Positions 15,742 to 24,642 of a DNA stretch of 44,643 bases are shown here, piece by piece. This stretch comes from Microbacterium sp. Bi121. GTDB lineage: Bacteria; Actinomycetota; Actinomycetes; Actinomycetales; Microbacteriaceae. The position numbers and the translations under genes are program-made. The notes beneath the pieces are model-generated. The model worked only from the letters and a program-made list of their open reading frames with translations. It had not been told where the DNA came from and made no database searches. The DNA lies in NCBI RefSeq assembly GCF_918698005.1, contig NZ_CAKKLJ010000011.1, positions 1-44,643 of the forward strand. Direction: 5' to 3'. How positions within the stretch are numbered: the stretch's first letter is position 1; every line of letters begins with the position of its first letter.

Positions 15742-16701
15742 ATGACCGCGCTCGACACCGCTGCTCTGAAACTGCGACCCCCGCGCCGCCCCGATCACCG
15801 CCCGACCCACCGCTCCGGTGGAGACATGCTGTTCGCCATCGTCAATTACACGGTGTTCGGGCTGCTCGTGGTGATCTGCGCCTACCCGTTCTACTACCTG
15901 ATCATCAACTCGGTCAGCGCCAACGACGTCTCCGCCCTCGGCGATGTGCGGCTCCTGCCGACCGGGTTCCACCTCGGCAACTACCAGCAGGTCTTCCAGC
16001 TCAACGGGCTGCCGCTGGCCGCCGTCGTCAGCGTCGCGCGAACCGTGATCGGCACGATCGCCACGGTGCTGGCATCCGCCTTCCTCGGGTTCATGTTCAC
16101 CCAGAGCCGGATGTGGGCGCGCAAGTTCTGGTACCGCTTCGTCATCGTCACGATGTACTTCAGCGCCGGGCTCATCCCGATCTTCATCATCATGAAGAAC
16201 CTTGGACTCACGAACAACTTCTGGGTGTACGTGCTGCCGTTCATCGTGCAGCCGTTCTTCATCATCCTCGTCAAGACCTACGTCGAGTCGATGCCGGAAT
16301 CGCTGCAGGAGGCCGCCGAGCTCGACGGCGCGAACATCGTGCAGATCTTCTTCAAGGTGTACCTGCCGAACATGACGCCGATCCTCGCGACCGTCGCGAT
16401 CTTCTCTGCCGTCGCGCAGTGGAACAGCTTCCAGGACACCCTGATCTACATCACCGACCAGAGCCTGTACACCCTGCAGTACCTGCTCTACATGTTCATC
16501 AACCAGGCATCGAGCCTCGCCCAGGCGGCGCAGAACGCCGGCGGCGACCTCAGCGCGATCGCCGGGGCCGCCACCTCGCAGACGCCGACCTCGATCCGCA
16601 TGACGGTGTCGGTGCTGGTCGTGCTGCCCATCATCTTCATCTACCCCCTGTTCCAGCGCTTCTTCGTGAAGGGCATCATGCTGGGCGCCGTCAAGGGCTG
16701 A
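15742..16701 (+). CDS. CUT1 sugar ABC transporter permease, LplC-like
   Basis: The 319-residue membrane protein has six hydrophobic segments. Its EAA loop reads LQEAAELDGANIVQIFFKVYLP, and the C-terminus (QRFFVKGIMLGAVKG) is standard for MalG/LplC proteins. GAGAGGGG at 15726-15733 precedes the ATG at 15742; the frame extends upstream without a better start. It follows LplB by 13 bp. No ATP-binding subunit is encoded in the locus, so the transporter probably borrows a shared MsiK/MsmX-like ATPase. Confidence 0.93.
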   Translation: MTALDTAALKLRPPRRPDHRPTHRSGGDMLFAIVNYTVFGLLVVICAYPFYYLIINSVSANDVSALGDVRLLPTGFHLGNYQQVFQLNGLPLAAVVSVARTVIGTIATVLASAFLGFMFTQSRMWARKFWYRFVIVTMYFSAGLIPIFIIMKNLGLTNNFWVYVLPFIVQPFFIILVKTYVESMPESLQEAAELDGANIVQIFFKVYLPNMTPILATVAIFSAVAQWNSFQDTLIYITDQSLYTLQYLLYMFINQASSLAQAAQNAGGDLSAIAGAATSQTPTSIRMTVSVLVVLPIIFIYPLFQRFFVKGIMLGAVKG

Positions 16702-16733
16702 CGCGCCTCGCACCATTTGAGAAAGGAAAAGCA

Positions 16734-18488
16734 ATGAAGCTGAAGCGGAAAGCCGCGGCGGGTGTGATCGCACTCCTCGCGATCGGACTGCTCACCTCCT
16801 GCACCGGTGGCGACGCCGACCAGACCACGGAGAAGATCGACGCGTTCCCCAGCAAGTGGGACGAGGAGATCACGATCGACGTGTTCGACGGCCTGGCCAA
16901 CTACATGGGCGTGCAGGAGGGCTGGTTCGGCAAGATCGTGAAGGACAAGTTCAACATGAAGTTGAACATCATCGCCCCGAACGTCGCCGGTGGCGGAGAC
17001 ACCCTCTACAACACTCGCGTCTCGGCCGGCGACCTCGGCGACCTCATCATCACCGACAAGGGCGAGAAGCTCGACGAGCTCATCCAGGGCGGGCTCGTCG
17101 CCGACACGTCCGCCTACTACCCGGCCATGGAGAACGCCGGCCGCTTCGACAAGGCGATCGAGAAGCTCAATGAGAACGCCGACGGCGTCTACGCGTTCCC
17201 GACGTCCGTCTCCAGCATCCCGCCCACCGAGTCGTCAGAGGGCATCGACCCGACGTTCGGTCCGTTCCTGCGGTGGGACCTGTACGCGGAACTCGGTTAC
17301 CCGAAGATCGAGACGCTGGAAGACCTGCTGCCGGTCCTCAAGGACATGCAGGATCTGGAGCCCACGGCCCCGAACGGTCAGAAGGTGTACGCCCTGTCGC
17401 TGTTCAAGGACTGGGACGGCAACTTCATGAACAACGCCAAGCAGCCGATCACGTACTACGGCTACGACGAGGTGCAGTTCGCGCTCGCCATGGCAGACGG
17501 CTCGGACTACCAGGGCATCCTGGACGACGACGGCATGTACGAGCGGGTGCTGAACTTCTTCCACAGGGCGAACGAGATGGGCCTGGTCGACCCCGAGTCG
17601 ACGACCCAGAACTACGACACGCTGTTCTCGAAGATGCAGAACGGGCAGGTGCTCTTCACCTGGTGGCCGTGGCTCGGTCAGTCGGCCTATAACACCGACG
17701 CGAACATGGCCGAGGGCAAGGGCTTCATGATCGCCCCGCTCGAAGACCAGAAGATCTTCTCGTACGGCGCAGAGGCCTACGGAGGCAAGCAGGTGCTCGC
17801 CGTCGGCTCGAAGGCCGAGGACCCGGAGCGCGTGGCCGCATTCATCGACTGGCTGTACTCGGCCGAGGGCTCGTTGACCAACAGCAGCCAGACCATGGGC
17901 GCCGCGGGGCCGGAGGGGCTCACCTGGGAGATGAACGACGCTGGGGAGCCGGCGCTGACGGACTTCGGCAAGCAGGTCTTCCTCAGCGGTGACGCGCCCG
18001 TCCCCGCCGAGTGGGGCGGCGGCGCGTACCTCGACGGCGTCTCGGCGCTGAACGTGAGCGTCGTGCTTCCGATCGACACCGACCCGGACAGCGGGTTCCC
18101 CTACAGCTACAAGCTGTGGGAGTCGTACCAGGAGCTCACCGCCAACCCGCTCACCGAGGACTGGTCGGAGCACATGGGGGGAGCTGCGACGACCATGGAG
18201 TACCTGAAGAACAACGACCAGGTGATCGTCGCCCCCGGTGCGAGCTTCACGATTCCGGCGGACGACTCTGAGATCGAGACGCTGCGCAACCAGGTCAAGG
18301 CCGTGATCGTGCAGTCGTCGTGGCAGGCGACCTTCGCCGAGAGCGACGCGCAGTTCGACCAGATCTGGTCCGACCTGCAGAAGACCGCGACAGGACTCGG
18401 GTACGACAAGGTGCTCGAGGTCGACCTCGCGACCGCGAAGGCTCAGGACCAGCAGCGCAAGGCCGTCGCGAAGGAGTTCTCCGAGTAG
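16734..18488 (+). CDS. Lipoprotein sugar-binding protein of the ABC importer
   Basis: The 584-residue protein has a signal peptide MKLKRKAAAGVIALLAIG and lipobox LTSC at Cys23. AAAGGA at 16722-16727 precedes the ATG by 6 nt. The body is an extracellular solute-binding protein of the large LipO/family-1 type. Aromatic clusters such as TWWPWLG and LFKDWDGNF suit stacking against several sugar rings. The length, well above the roughly 430 residues of simple maltose-type proteins, fits a branched oligosaccharide ligand. It is the last gene of the operon and is followed by a strong terminator. Confidence 0.92.
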   Translation: MKLKRKAAAGVIALLAIGLLTSCTGGDADQTTEKIDAFPSKWDEEITIDVFDGLANYMGVQEGWFGKIVKDKFNMKLNIIAPNVAGGGDTLYNTRVSAGDLGDLIITDKGEKLDELIQGGLVADTSAYYPAMENAGRFDKAIEKLNENADGVYAFPTSVSSIPPTESSEGIDPTFGPFLRWDLYAELGYPKIETLEDLLPVLKDMQDLEPTAPNGQKVYALSLFKDWDGNFMNNAKQPITYYGYDEVQFALAMADGSDYQGILDDDGMYERVLNFFHRANEMGLVDPESTTQNYDTLFSKMQNGQVLFTWWPWLGQSAYNTDANMAEGKGFMIAPLEDQKIFSYGAEAYGGKQVLAVGSKAEDPERVAAFIDWLYSAEGSLTNSSQTMGAAGPEGLTWEMNDAGEPALTDFGKQVFLSGDAPVPAEWGGGAYLDGVSALNVSVVLPIDTDPDSGFPYSYKLWESYQELTANPLTEDWSEHMGGAATTMEYLKNNDQVIVAPGASFTIPADDSEIETLRNQVKAVIVQSSWQATFAESDAQFDQIWSDLQKTATGLGYDKVLEVDLATAKAQDQQRKAVAKEFSE

Positions 18489-18503
18489 GCGGATGCTGTG
18501 GAT

Positions 18504-18531
18504 GGGCCCGGAGCGCGTGCGCTCCGGGCCC
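18504..18531. terminator. Strong intrinsic terminator after the binding-protein gene
   Basis: A perfect 13-bp stem (GGGCCCGGAGCGC pairing with GCGCTCCGGGCCC) closes on a GT dinucleotide and is followed by TTTCGCG. It sits between convergent genes and could also stop the DUF624 transcript from the other strand. Confidence 0.85.
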
Positions 18532-18547
18532 TTTCGCGTGCGGAACC

Positions 18548-19165
18548 TCAGGCCCCGGGGGTGTGGCGGGCGAAGACGCTGCGGAACAGGAACGCCGAGG
18601 CGTAGGCACCCACCGAGAAGCCGACCGTGGCGATGATCACGCCGAACATCGGGAAGATGATCGTGACGCATACCAGCGTCGCAGGGATCAGCAGGATGCC
18701 GATCGTACGGACCGGCTCGCTCGTCGGCAGCAGCAGCGCGTTCTTCCACGTCGCCCGCACCGGGTTGTCGTACACCGCGGTCAGCGCCATCGCGTACAGG
18801 AATGCGGCGAAGAAGTGCACGCCGGCGAGGATGGACACGACCATCGCGATGCCGCCGAGCACGGTCGGCGAGCCCGCCCAGAACACGGCGCTGAACGCGA
18901 GCAGCAGGACGGGCAGCAGCAGCGCCAGCCCGAGCAGCGACGCGGACTGCCAGTTGCGCCCGAACGCCGGAAGGTAATCCTTCAGAGGCCGGCCGCTCTC
19001 GTCATCCGAGTAGCGGATCGTCACCTCGTACAGCGCCGCGGTCGCCGCAGGGATCGTCAGGATCGGCAGGCACAGCGCGATGTAGAGCAGGTTGAGCGCG
19101 ACGAAGCTGAGGAACCCGGTGACGCCCTGGGCCGTGCGCCCCTCCGGGTCGATGCCGATGCGCAC
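18548..19165 (-). CDS. YesL-like DUF624 membrane protein
   Basis: The 205-residue protein has five or six hydrophobic segments and the DUF624/YesL pattern (NLLYIALCLPILTIPAATAALYEV near the start). YesL proteins accompany LplBC-type oligosaccharide importers in many plant-polysaccharide loci. Their precise job is not known; support of transport or sensing has been suggested. The GTG start directly follows the LacI gene's TGA (TGAGTG), so it is co-translated with the regulator. It forms the end of the minus-strand operon GH95-LacI-DUF624. Confidence 0.85.
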   Translation of the reverse strand: MRIGIDPEGRTAQGVTGFLSFVALNLLYIALCLPILTIPAATAALYEVTIRYSDDESGRPLKDYLPAFGRNWQSASLLGLALLLPVLLLAFSAVFWAGSPTVLGGIAMVVSILAGVHFFAAFLYAMALTAVYDNPVRATWKNALLLPTSEPVRTIGILLIPATLVCVTIIFPMFGVIIATVGFSVGAYASAFLFRSVFARHTPGA

Positions 19166-20140
19166 TCAGACCACCGATGCGCCGGCGAGTCGCGGAGGCA
19201 GCAGGTGCACTCGCTCGGTCTCCTGGCCTGCGAGCTCGGCGAGGATCGCCCGCGCAGCCGCCGCGCCGATCTCGCCCGCGGGGATGTCGATCGTGTCGAC
19301 GAGGCCGGATACGCCGTGCACGAGCTGGAGCGGGCTCAGCGCGATCACGTCGCGCTTCGCGCTGTCCTCCCTGACATGCGCGGCGACATGGGGGAGCGCG
19401 GCCTCGTTGTGGAACAGGATGCCCGTGATGTCGGCATCCGCATCGAGCACGGCATCCACCGCCTCGACGGCATCCGCCGAACTCGGGCAGGCGTGCACGG
19501 TGCCCGTGATCCCGAGCTCGTCGCACGCCGTGAGGAACCCGCGGTTCAGGCGCTCCACGTAGGAGGTGTGCCGCTCGACGACCTCGGCCGGAGCGCCGAA
19601 CAGCGCAATCCTGGTGTGCCCGAGCGCGCCGAGACGCTGCGCGGCCAGGCGTCCTGCTGCTTCGAAGTCGAAGTCGACGCAGATGAGCCCCTCGGCGCCC
19701 GACGGGAGTCCGATCAGCACGCTGGGTGTCGTGAGATCCCGCAGCGAGGCGATGCGGGGGTCGTCGGATTCGATGTCCATGACCATCAGTGCATCGACGC
19801 GCGATCCGCGCGCCGCGTTGATCAGGCCGTCGGCGTCGTCGCTGGTCAGCAGCAGGATGTCGTACTGGTTCTCGCGCGCCTCTTTCACGACGCCGGCCAC
19901 GATCTCCATGATCACGTGCACGTCGACGCCGGCGCGCAGCGGCGCCTGCAGCCCGATCACGTTGGTCGACCGGGAGGCCAGCGAGCGAGCACTGGCGTGC
20001 GGGCTGTACTCGAGCTTCGCAATCGCGGACTCGACCCGGTCGCGGGTGTCCTGCGAGATCGTGCGCTTGCCGCTCATCACGTACGAGACGGTCGAGATCG
20101 ACACGCCGGCGGCCGCTGCGACATCGGCGATCGTCACCAT
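19166..20140 (-). CDS. LacI-family transcriptional regulator
   Basis: The 324-residue protein has a LacI N-terminal HTH (TIADVAAAAGVSISTVSYVM), a hinge helix (SPHASARSLASRS) and a periplasmic-binding-protein-like effector domain (residues about 60-324). Its ATG lies inside the end of the GH95 gene (7-nt overlap), preceded by GGAG. Repressors of this family bind CG-centred palindromes; three such sites in the locus share GAAACGCTTCG. The inducer is probably a side-chain sugar or a short xyloglucan oligosaccharide. It likely represses both its own operon and the divergent enzyme and transport operons. Confidence 0.92.
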   Translation of the reverse strand: MVTIADVAAAAGVSISTVSYVMSGKRTISQDTRDRVESAIAKLEYSPHASARSLASRSTNVIGLQAPLRAGVDVHVIMEIVAGVVKEARENQYDILLLTSDDADGLINAARGSRVDALMVMDIESDDPRIASLRDLTTPSVLIGLPSGAEGLICVDFDFEAAGRLAAQRLGALGHTRIALFGAPAEVVERHTSYVERLNRGFLTACDELGITGTVHACPSSADAVEAVDAVLDADADITGILFHNEAALPHVAAHVREDSAKRDVIALSPLQLVHGVSGLVDTIDIPAGEIGAAAARAILAELAGQETERVHLLPPRLAGASVV

Positions 20141-22554
20141 GAAAGCTCCTTCTCTTCGGCCGGCTCGTGTGCAGCCTCGACCGTCGTCTGCCAGCCGGGA
20201 ACGAGCTCGACCGTCCGTTCGGCCACTCCGGGTCCGCGGAGGCGCACCTCACGCGCACGTGCGCTGCGCAATGCTATCCGGCTCATGCGACCCGCCGCCC
20301 ACACCACGTCGACCTCGACACCGCCGCGGGCGCGGATGCCGCGCACCGAGCCCTCGGGCCATGCCGACGGCAGCGCAGGGAGCACGTCGATCACGCCTTC
20401 GTGCGACTGCACGAGAGCCTCGGCCACCGCGGCCGTGAACCCCAGGTTGCCGTCGATCTGGAACGGCGGATGCGCGCTGAAGAGGTTGCGATAGACGCCA
20501 CCACGGTGGGCTGCGGTGTCGGAACCGTGCGCGCTTCGCAGCAGCATGCGCAGCTGTTCGTACACGCGCTCGCCATCGTGCAGGCGCGCCCACATCAGCG
20601 CCCGCCATGCGAGCGCCCAGCCCGTCGATTCCGGGCCGCGCCCGAGAATCGACCGCGCCGCGGCCTCAGCGAGCCCGGGGGTGGCATCCGGAGTGATGAG
20701 ACCGAGCGGGAACAGCCCGACCAGGTGCGACAGATGCCGGTGATGCGGCTCGGCGTCCGGAACGTCAGATACCCACTCCTGGATCCGCCCGCGGGCGTCC
20801 ACCGACAACGGCGGCAGCAGCGCGACGAGCTCGGCGAACTCGACCACCCAGGCGTCATCACGATCGAGGATCGCGGCAGCCTCGGTGCACGCGTCCGCCA
20901 GAGCGCGCAGAAGCTCGGCGTCCATGCTCGCCATGAGCCCGAGCGGCCGCGGCGTGCCGCCGGCATCGACCCAGCCGTGCTCCGGAGACGTCGACGGGCT
21001 CGTCCATGCGCGGACGCCGTCCGTCTGCACCCAGCTCAGAGCGAAGTGCGCCGTGCGCTCGAGCACCGGCCAGGCGGTGCTCGCCAGCCACTGCGTGTCG
21101 CCGCCGTCCTGGTCAGCACCGCTGAAGCGGGCGTGCTCCCACAGGTGCAGGCTCAGCCAGACGCCGCCCATCGGCCAGGTCGACCAGGCTGGATCGCCCG
21201 CTCCCTGCCCGACCGCTGCCGCATGCCCCCACGGGTCGGTGTTGTGGTGCAGCACCCAGCCGTCAGCGCCGTACAGCTCGCGGGCGACGGTCGCTCCGGC
21301 GCCTGCCGAGACGCGGCCGATGAAGTCCAGCAGCGGCTCGTGACATTCAGCGAGTCCGGTGGTCTCGGCCGGCCAGTACGCCATCTCGAGGTTGATGTTG
21401 GTCGTGTAGCCGCTCGACCAGGGGCCGGGGAGCTCGGCGTTCCAGATGCCCTGCAGGTTCGCCGGCAGCCCGCCGGGGCGCGACGACGACATCAGCAGGT
21501 AGCGGCCGTAGTGGAACGACAGCGCCGACAGCGCCGGGTCATCGACACCCTGCGCGCGGATGATGCGTTCGTCGGTGTCGAGCGCCGCGACCTCAGTCGT
21601 GACCGGCAGGTCGAGAGCGCAGCGGTCGTACAGTTCCCGGTGGGCGGCGATGTGCGCGGCGCGCAACGCGGCCGCGTCGCTTGCGTCGGAGTCTCCGGCG
21701 GATGCCACAGCCGCTGCCAGCGCGACGACGTCGGTGCCTGCATCCGCTGTCGCCGTGCCGATCAGGAGCAGGTGCTCGCGGGCAGCCTCGGTGCGCAGCA
21801 CGCCGTCGGTATTGTCGGACGCCGTGGATGCATGGATGACCACGGCACCCTGTCGTCCGCGCTCGACGTCGTAGCGGATCTCGGCCGGCGGCTCGGCGTG
21901 GCCAGGAGGGACGTCGACGGGCAGGTGCCAGTGAGCGACGAGCGCGCCGCGCGCGTTCCCGGGCGCTGAGCCCGCCGAAGCGTCAGGGAACGGGCCTGTC
22001 ACACGCACCTCGAGCCGCACCGGCGCCTCGGCGACGATGCGATGCGTGAGAGCTCCGGTGACGGCATCCGCCCACGTCTCGTGCTGCATTCGACCGATGC
22101 CCGCCATGGCATACGTGTGCGCGGCGATGCCCGTGCGCAGGTCAAGCGTGCGCTCGAGGTCGACGGCGGAGTCGGGCTTTTCGACGACGGCGGAGCCGAT
22201 TTGGTCGACGAGGGCGATGTCGACGGTTCCGAACGGCAGGAACGCCTGCGCCCACGGCGTCTGCTGTCGCATCGCCAGCTGCTCGGCACGATCCAGATCC
22301 CCTGAGTCGATGGCCGTACGCAGGGTTGCCAGAGCTTCGACGCCGGAATCCTGAGCGCCGGCCAGCAGCCCCTCGGGAACCGGCCCCGACCACGCGGACC
22401 CGTCGTTCAGATGCAGGCGCTCGCCGAGTGGGCGGCCCTCGCACATCGCCGCTCGATGCCCGTTGCCGACGGGCAGAGCGTCCGTCCAGACCGTCGAGGG
22501 ACGGCGGTATCGCAGAACGTGCAGGGCGTCTTCGCCCGGCGTGGACATCGGCAT
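20134..22554 (-). CDS. GH95 family alpha-L-fucosidase
   Basis: The 806-residue protein matches GH95 end to end. The N-terminal beta domain has PVGNGHRAAM and LNDGSAWSG. The helical barrel has NINLEMAYWPAETTGL, which carries the conserved Asn residues, and a SPEHGW loop. A late QIDGNLGFTAAVAEALVQSH carries the catalytic Asp. GH95 enzymes invert and cleave alpha-1,2-linked fucose (some members act on galactose). There is no signal peptide, so it is cytoplasmic. A TATACT box 6 nt before the ATG suggests leaderless transcription. In xyloglucan it would remove the terminal fucose that caps galactose. It is first in the operon with the LacI and DUF624 genes. Confidence 0.92.
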   Translation of the reverse strand: MPMSTPGEDALHVLRYRRPSTVWTDALPVGNGHRAAMCEGRPLGERLHLNDGSAWSGPVPEGLLAGAQDSGVEALATLRTAIDSGDLDRAEQLAMRQQTPWAQAFLPFGTVDIALVDQIGSAVVEKPDSAVDLERTLDLRTGIAAHTYAMAGIGRMQHETWADAVTGALTHRIVAEAPVRLEVRVTGPFPDASAGSAPGNARGALVAHWHLPVDVPPGHAEPPAEIRYDVERGRQGAVVIHASTASDNTDGVLRTEAAREHLLLIGTATADAGTDVVALAAAVASAGDSDASDAAALRAAHIAAHRELYDRCALDLPVTTEVAALDTDERIIRAQGVDDPALSALSFHYGRYLLMSSSRPGGLPANLQGIWNAELPGPWSSGYTTNINLEMAYWPAETTGLAECHEPLLDFIGRVSAGAGATVARELYGADGWVLHHNTDPWGHAAAVGQGAGDPAWSTWPMGGVWLSLHLWEHARFSGADQDGGDTQWLASTAWPVLERTAHFALSWVQTDGVRAWTSPSTSPEHGWVDAGGTPRPLGLMASMDAELLRALADACTEAAAILDRDDAWVVEFAELVALLPPLSVDARGRIQEWVSDVPDAEPHHRHLSHLVGLFPLGLITPDATPGLAEAAARSILGRGPESTGWALAWRALMWARLHDGERVYEQLRMLLRSAHGSDTAAHRGGVYRNLFSAHPPFQIDGNLGFTAAVAEALVQSHEGVIDVLPALPSAWPEGSVRGIRARGGVEVDVVWAAGRMSRIALRSARAREVRLRGPGVAERTVELVPGWQTTVEAAHEPAEEKELSW

Positions 22555-22570
22555 GTGGTTAGTATATGTT
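22542..22570 (+). promoter_or_regulatory. Promoter of the GH42-GH31-GH3 operon
   Basis: TGGACA (22542-22547) and TATGTT (22565-22570) are spaced by 17 nt. The predicted start, near 22577, abuts operator 3. The opposite strand carries the GH95 -10 box TATACT (22566-22561), so the two promoters overlap back to back. Confidence 0.5.
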
Positions 22571-22578
22571 CTCGTTGT

Positions 22579-22591
22579 TGAAACGCTTCGA
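22579..22591. promoter_or_regulatory. LacI-type operator 3 (GH95/GH42 divergent region)
   Basis: TGAAACGCTTCGA sits between the two divergent starts. It covers the likely +1 region of the GH42 operon and the -35 region of the GH95 promoter, so one bound repressor could shut both. Confidence 0.7.
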
Positions 22592-22614
22592 CAATTCGAC
22601 GGGGAATACAGAAA

Positions 22615-24642
22615 ATGTCATCGACGACCACGGCACGAGCGGCCTTCGACGCGCTCATCGCCGAGCGCGGGCTGGCCTTCGGCGGCGACTACAACCCCGA
22701 GCAGTGGCCGCGGGAGACGTGGCGCGAAGACGTGCGCCTCATGCGCGAGGCCGGCGTGAACTTCGTCACCGTCGGCGTCTTCAGCTGGGCGACGATCGAA
22801 CCGCGACCCGGTGCCCGTGAGTGGGACTGGCTCGACGAGATCCTCTGGTTGCTGCACGAGAACGGCATCGCCGTCGACCTCGCGATGCCGGTGGCCTCAC
22901 CGCCGCCGTGGCTGGGAATCCAGCATCCGGACGTCCTGCCCGTCGACCGCGACGGTGTGCGCCTGATCGCCGGATCCCGCAACCAGTTCTCGCCGGCCTC
23001 GCGGACGTATCGCGAGCACGCGCTGGCCATCACCCGCGACATCGCCACGCGCTACGCCGGGCATCCGGCCGTGCGCATGTGGCACGTCGGAAACGAGTAC
23101 GGCCAGATCGACCACGGCGACGAGGCCGCGCGCGAGTTCCGCATCTGGCTCGAGCGTCGCTACGGCGGGATCGACGCCCTCAACGCCGCCTGGAACACCG
23201 CGTTCTGGTCGCAGCGCTACGACTCGTTCGACGAGATCCTCCCGCCCCGCCGGACGCCGTACCTGGTGAACCCCGCCCAGTCGCTCGACTTCCGCCGCTA
23301 CAGCTCGGACCAGCTGCTCGCCTGCTACACCGAGCTGCGCGACGCCATCAGGGCGTCCGGCGCCGCACAGCCGATCACGACGAACTTCATGGGATTCTTC
23401 GCGCACGCCGACTACCACTCGTGGGCCGCCGAGGTCGACGTCGTCTCGGACGACCAGTACCCCGATCCAGCGAATCCGGATGCCGCGAGCGAGATCGCCC
23501 TCGTGCAGGACCTGATGCGATCGCTCGGTCAGGGGCGCAGCTGGATGCTCATGGAGCAGTCCATCAGCGCCGTCTCCTGGCGCGAGCACAACCTGCCCAA
23601 GTCGCCGCTGCGCGCACGCCGCGACTCGCTGCAGGCTGTCGCCCGCGGTGCCGACGCGATCTGCTTCTTCCAATGGCGTCAGGCGCGGTCCGGCGCCGAG
23701 CGGTTCCACTCGTCGATGCTCCCGCACGCCGGCGCCGACAGCGATGTGTTCCGCGGCGCGTGCAGGCAGGGCGCCGACCTGCAGAAGCTCGCCGCTGTCG
23801 CCGGCACCGAGATCGCGACGGACGTGGCGCTGCTGTTCGACTGGTCGGCATGGTGGGCGGGCGAGGAACCGGCGCGTCCCACCGAGCGGCTGTCGACGAT
23901 GGAGCAGGTGAACCGCTGGTACCGGTCGCTGTGGCGCCGCGGCATCCCCGTCGACGTCCTGCATCCCGATGCCGGCCTCGACGACTACCGTGTGATCCTC
24001 GTGCCGCACGCCTACATCCTCAGCGACGCGGCCGCCCAGGCGCTCGCCGGCGCAGCCGCACGCGGCGCGCAGGTCGTGATCGGACCGTTCAGCGGGGTCG
24101 CCGACGAGAACGCGGGAATCCTGCAGGGGCGCTCGCCCGTCCAGCTGCGTGAACTGATCGGCGCGAGCGGCGAGGAATGGTCGGGCATGCTCCCTGGCGC
24201 GCTGCAGCTCGCGGACGGATTCAGCGCTGATGAGCGGGGGCCGACCGCGAGCATCCTCGCCGAACGCCTGCGCGCAGAAGGCGGTGAGGTGCTCGCCGCA
24301 CACGCGGACGGCGATCTCGCCGGCATCCCCGCCGTGATCCGGAACGACAACGCGTGGTATCTCGGCGCCGTGGTCTCGGACGGCGTGCTGGATGCCGTCC
24401 TCGCGCGGGCGCTCACCGCGGCATCCGTCACCGGCCCGATCGACGGACTCGACACGCTGCCCGACGGGCTCGAGGCCGTGCGACGCGGAGACGTGCTGTT
24501 CCTGCTGAACCACACGCAGCACCCCATCGAAGTGCCGGTGACGGCGGGTCTTGTCGACCTGCTCACCGGAGAAGAGACCGGAGACATCGTCGGCATCGCG
24601 CCGGGCGACGTCCGAGCATTGAGCGAAAGGCAACACAGGTGA
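22615..24642 (+). CDS. GH42 family beta-galactosidase
   Basis: The 675-residue protein has the three GH42 domains: a TIM barrel (residues 1-395), a trimerisation domain (about 400-600) and a C-terminal beta domain. The acid/base is Glu161 in HVGNEYG and the nucleophile Glu314 in MEQSISAVSW. The opening GGDYNPEQWP motif is also canonical. It hydrolyses beta-galactosides in the cytoplasm. In xyloglucan it would take off the beta-1,2-galactose exposed after defucosylation. GGGGAA at 22601-22606 precedes the ATG. The stop overlaps the GTG of the GH31 gene, and the operon continues to GH3. Confidence 0.93.
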   Translation: MSSTTTARAAFDALIAERGLAFGGDYNPEQWPRETWREDVRLMREAGVNFVTVGVFSWATIEPRPGAREWDWLDEILWLLHENGIAVDLAMPVASPPPWLGIQHPDVLPVDRDGVRLIAGSRNQFSPASRTYREHALAITRDIATRYAGHPAVRMWHVGNEYGQIDHGDEAAREFRIWLERRYGGIDALNAAWNTAFWSQRYDSFDEILPPRRTPYLVNPAQSLDFRRYSSDQLLACYTELRDAIRASGAAQPITTNFMGFFAHADYHSWAAEVDVVSDDQYPDPANPDAASEIALVQDLMRSLGQGRSWMLMEQSISAVSWREHNLPKSPLRARRDSLQAVARGADAICFFQWRQARSGAERFHSSMLPHAGADSDVFRGACRQGADLQKLAAVAGTEIATDVALLFDWSAWWAGEEPARPTERLSTMEQVNRWYRSLWRRGIPVDVLHPDAGLDDYRVILVPHAYILSDAAAQALAGAAARGAQVVIGPFSGVADENAGILQGRSPVQLRELIGASGEEWSGMLPGALQLADGFSADERGPTASILAERLRAEGGEVLAAHADGDLAGIPAVIRNDNAWYLGAVVSDGVLDAVLARALTAASVTGPIDGLDTLPDGLEAVRRGDVLFLLNHTQHPIEVPVTAGLVDLLTGEETGDIVGIAPGDVRALSERQHR

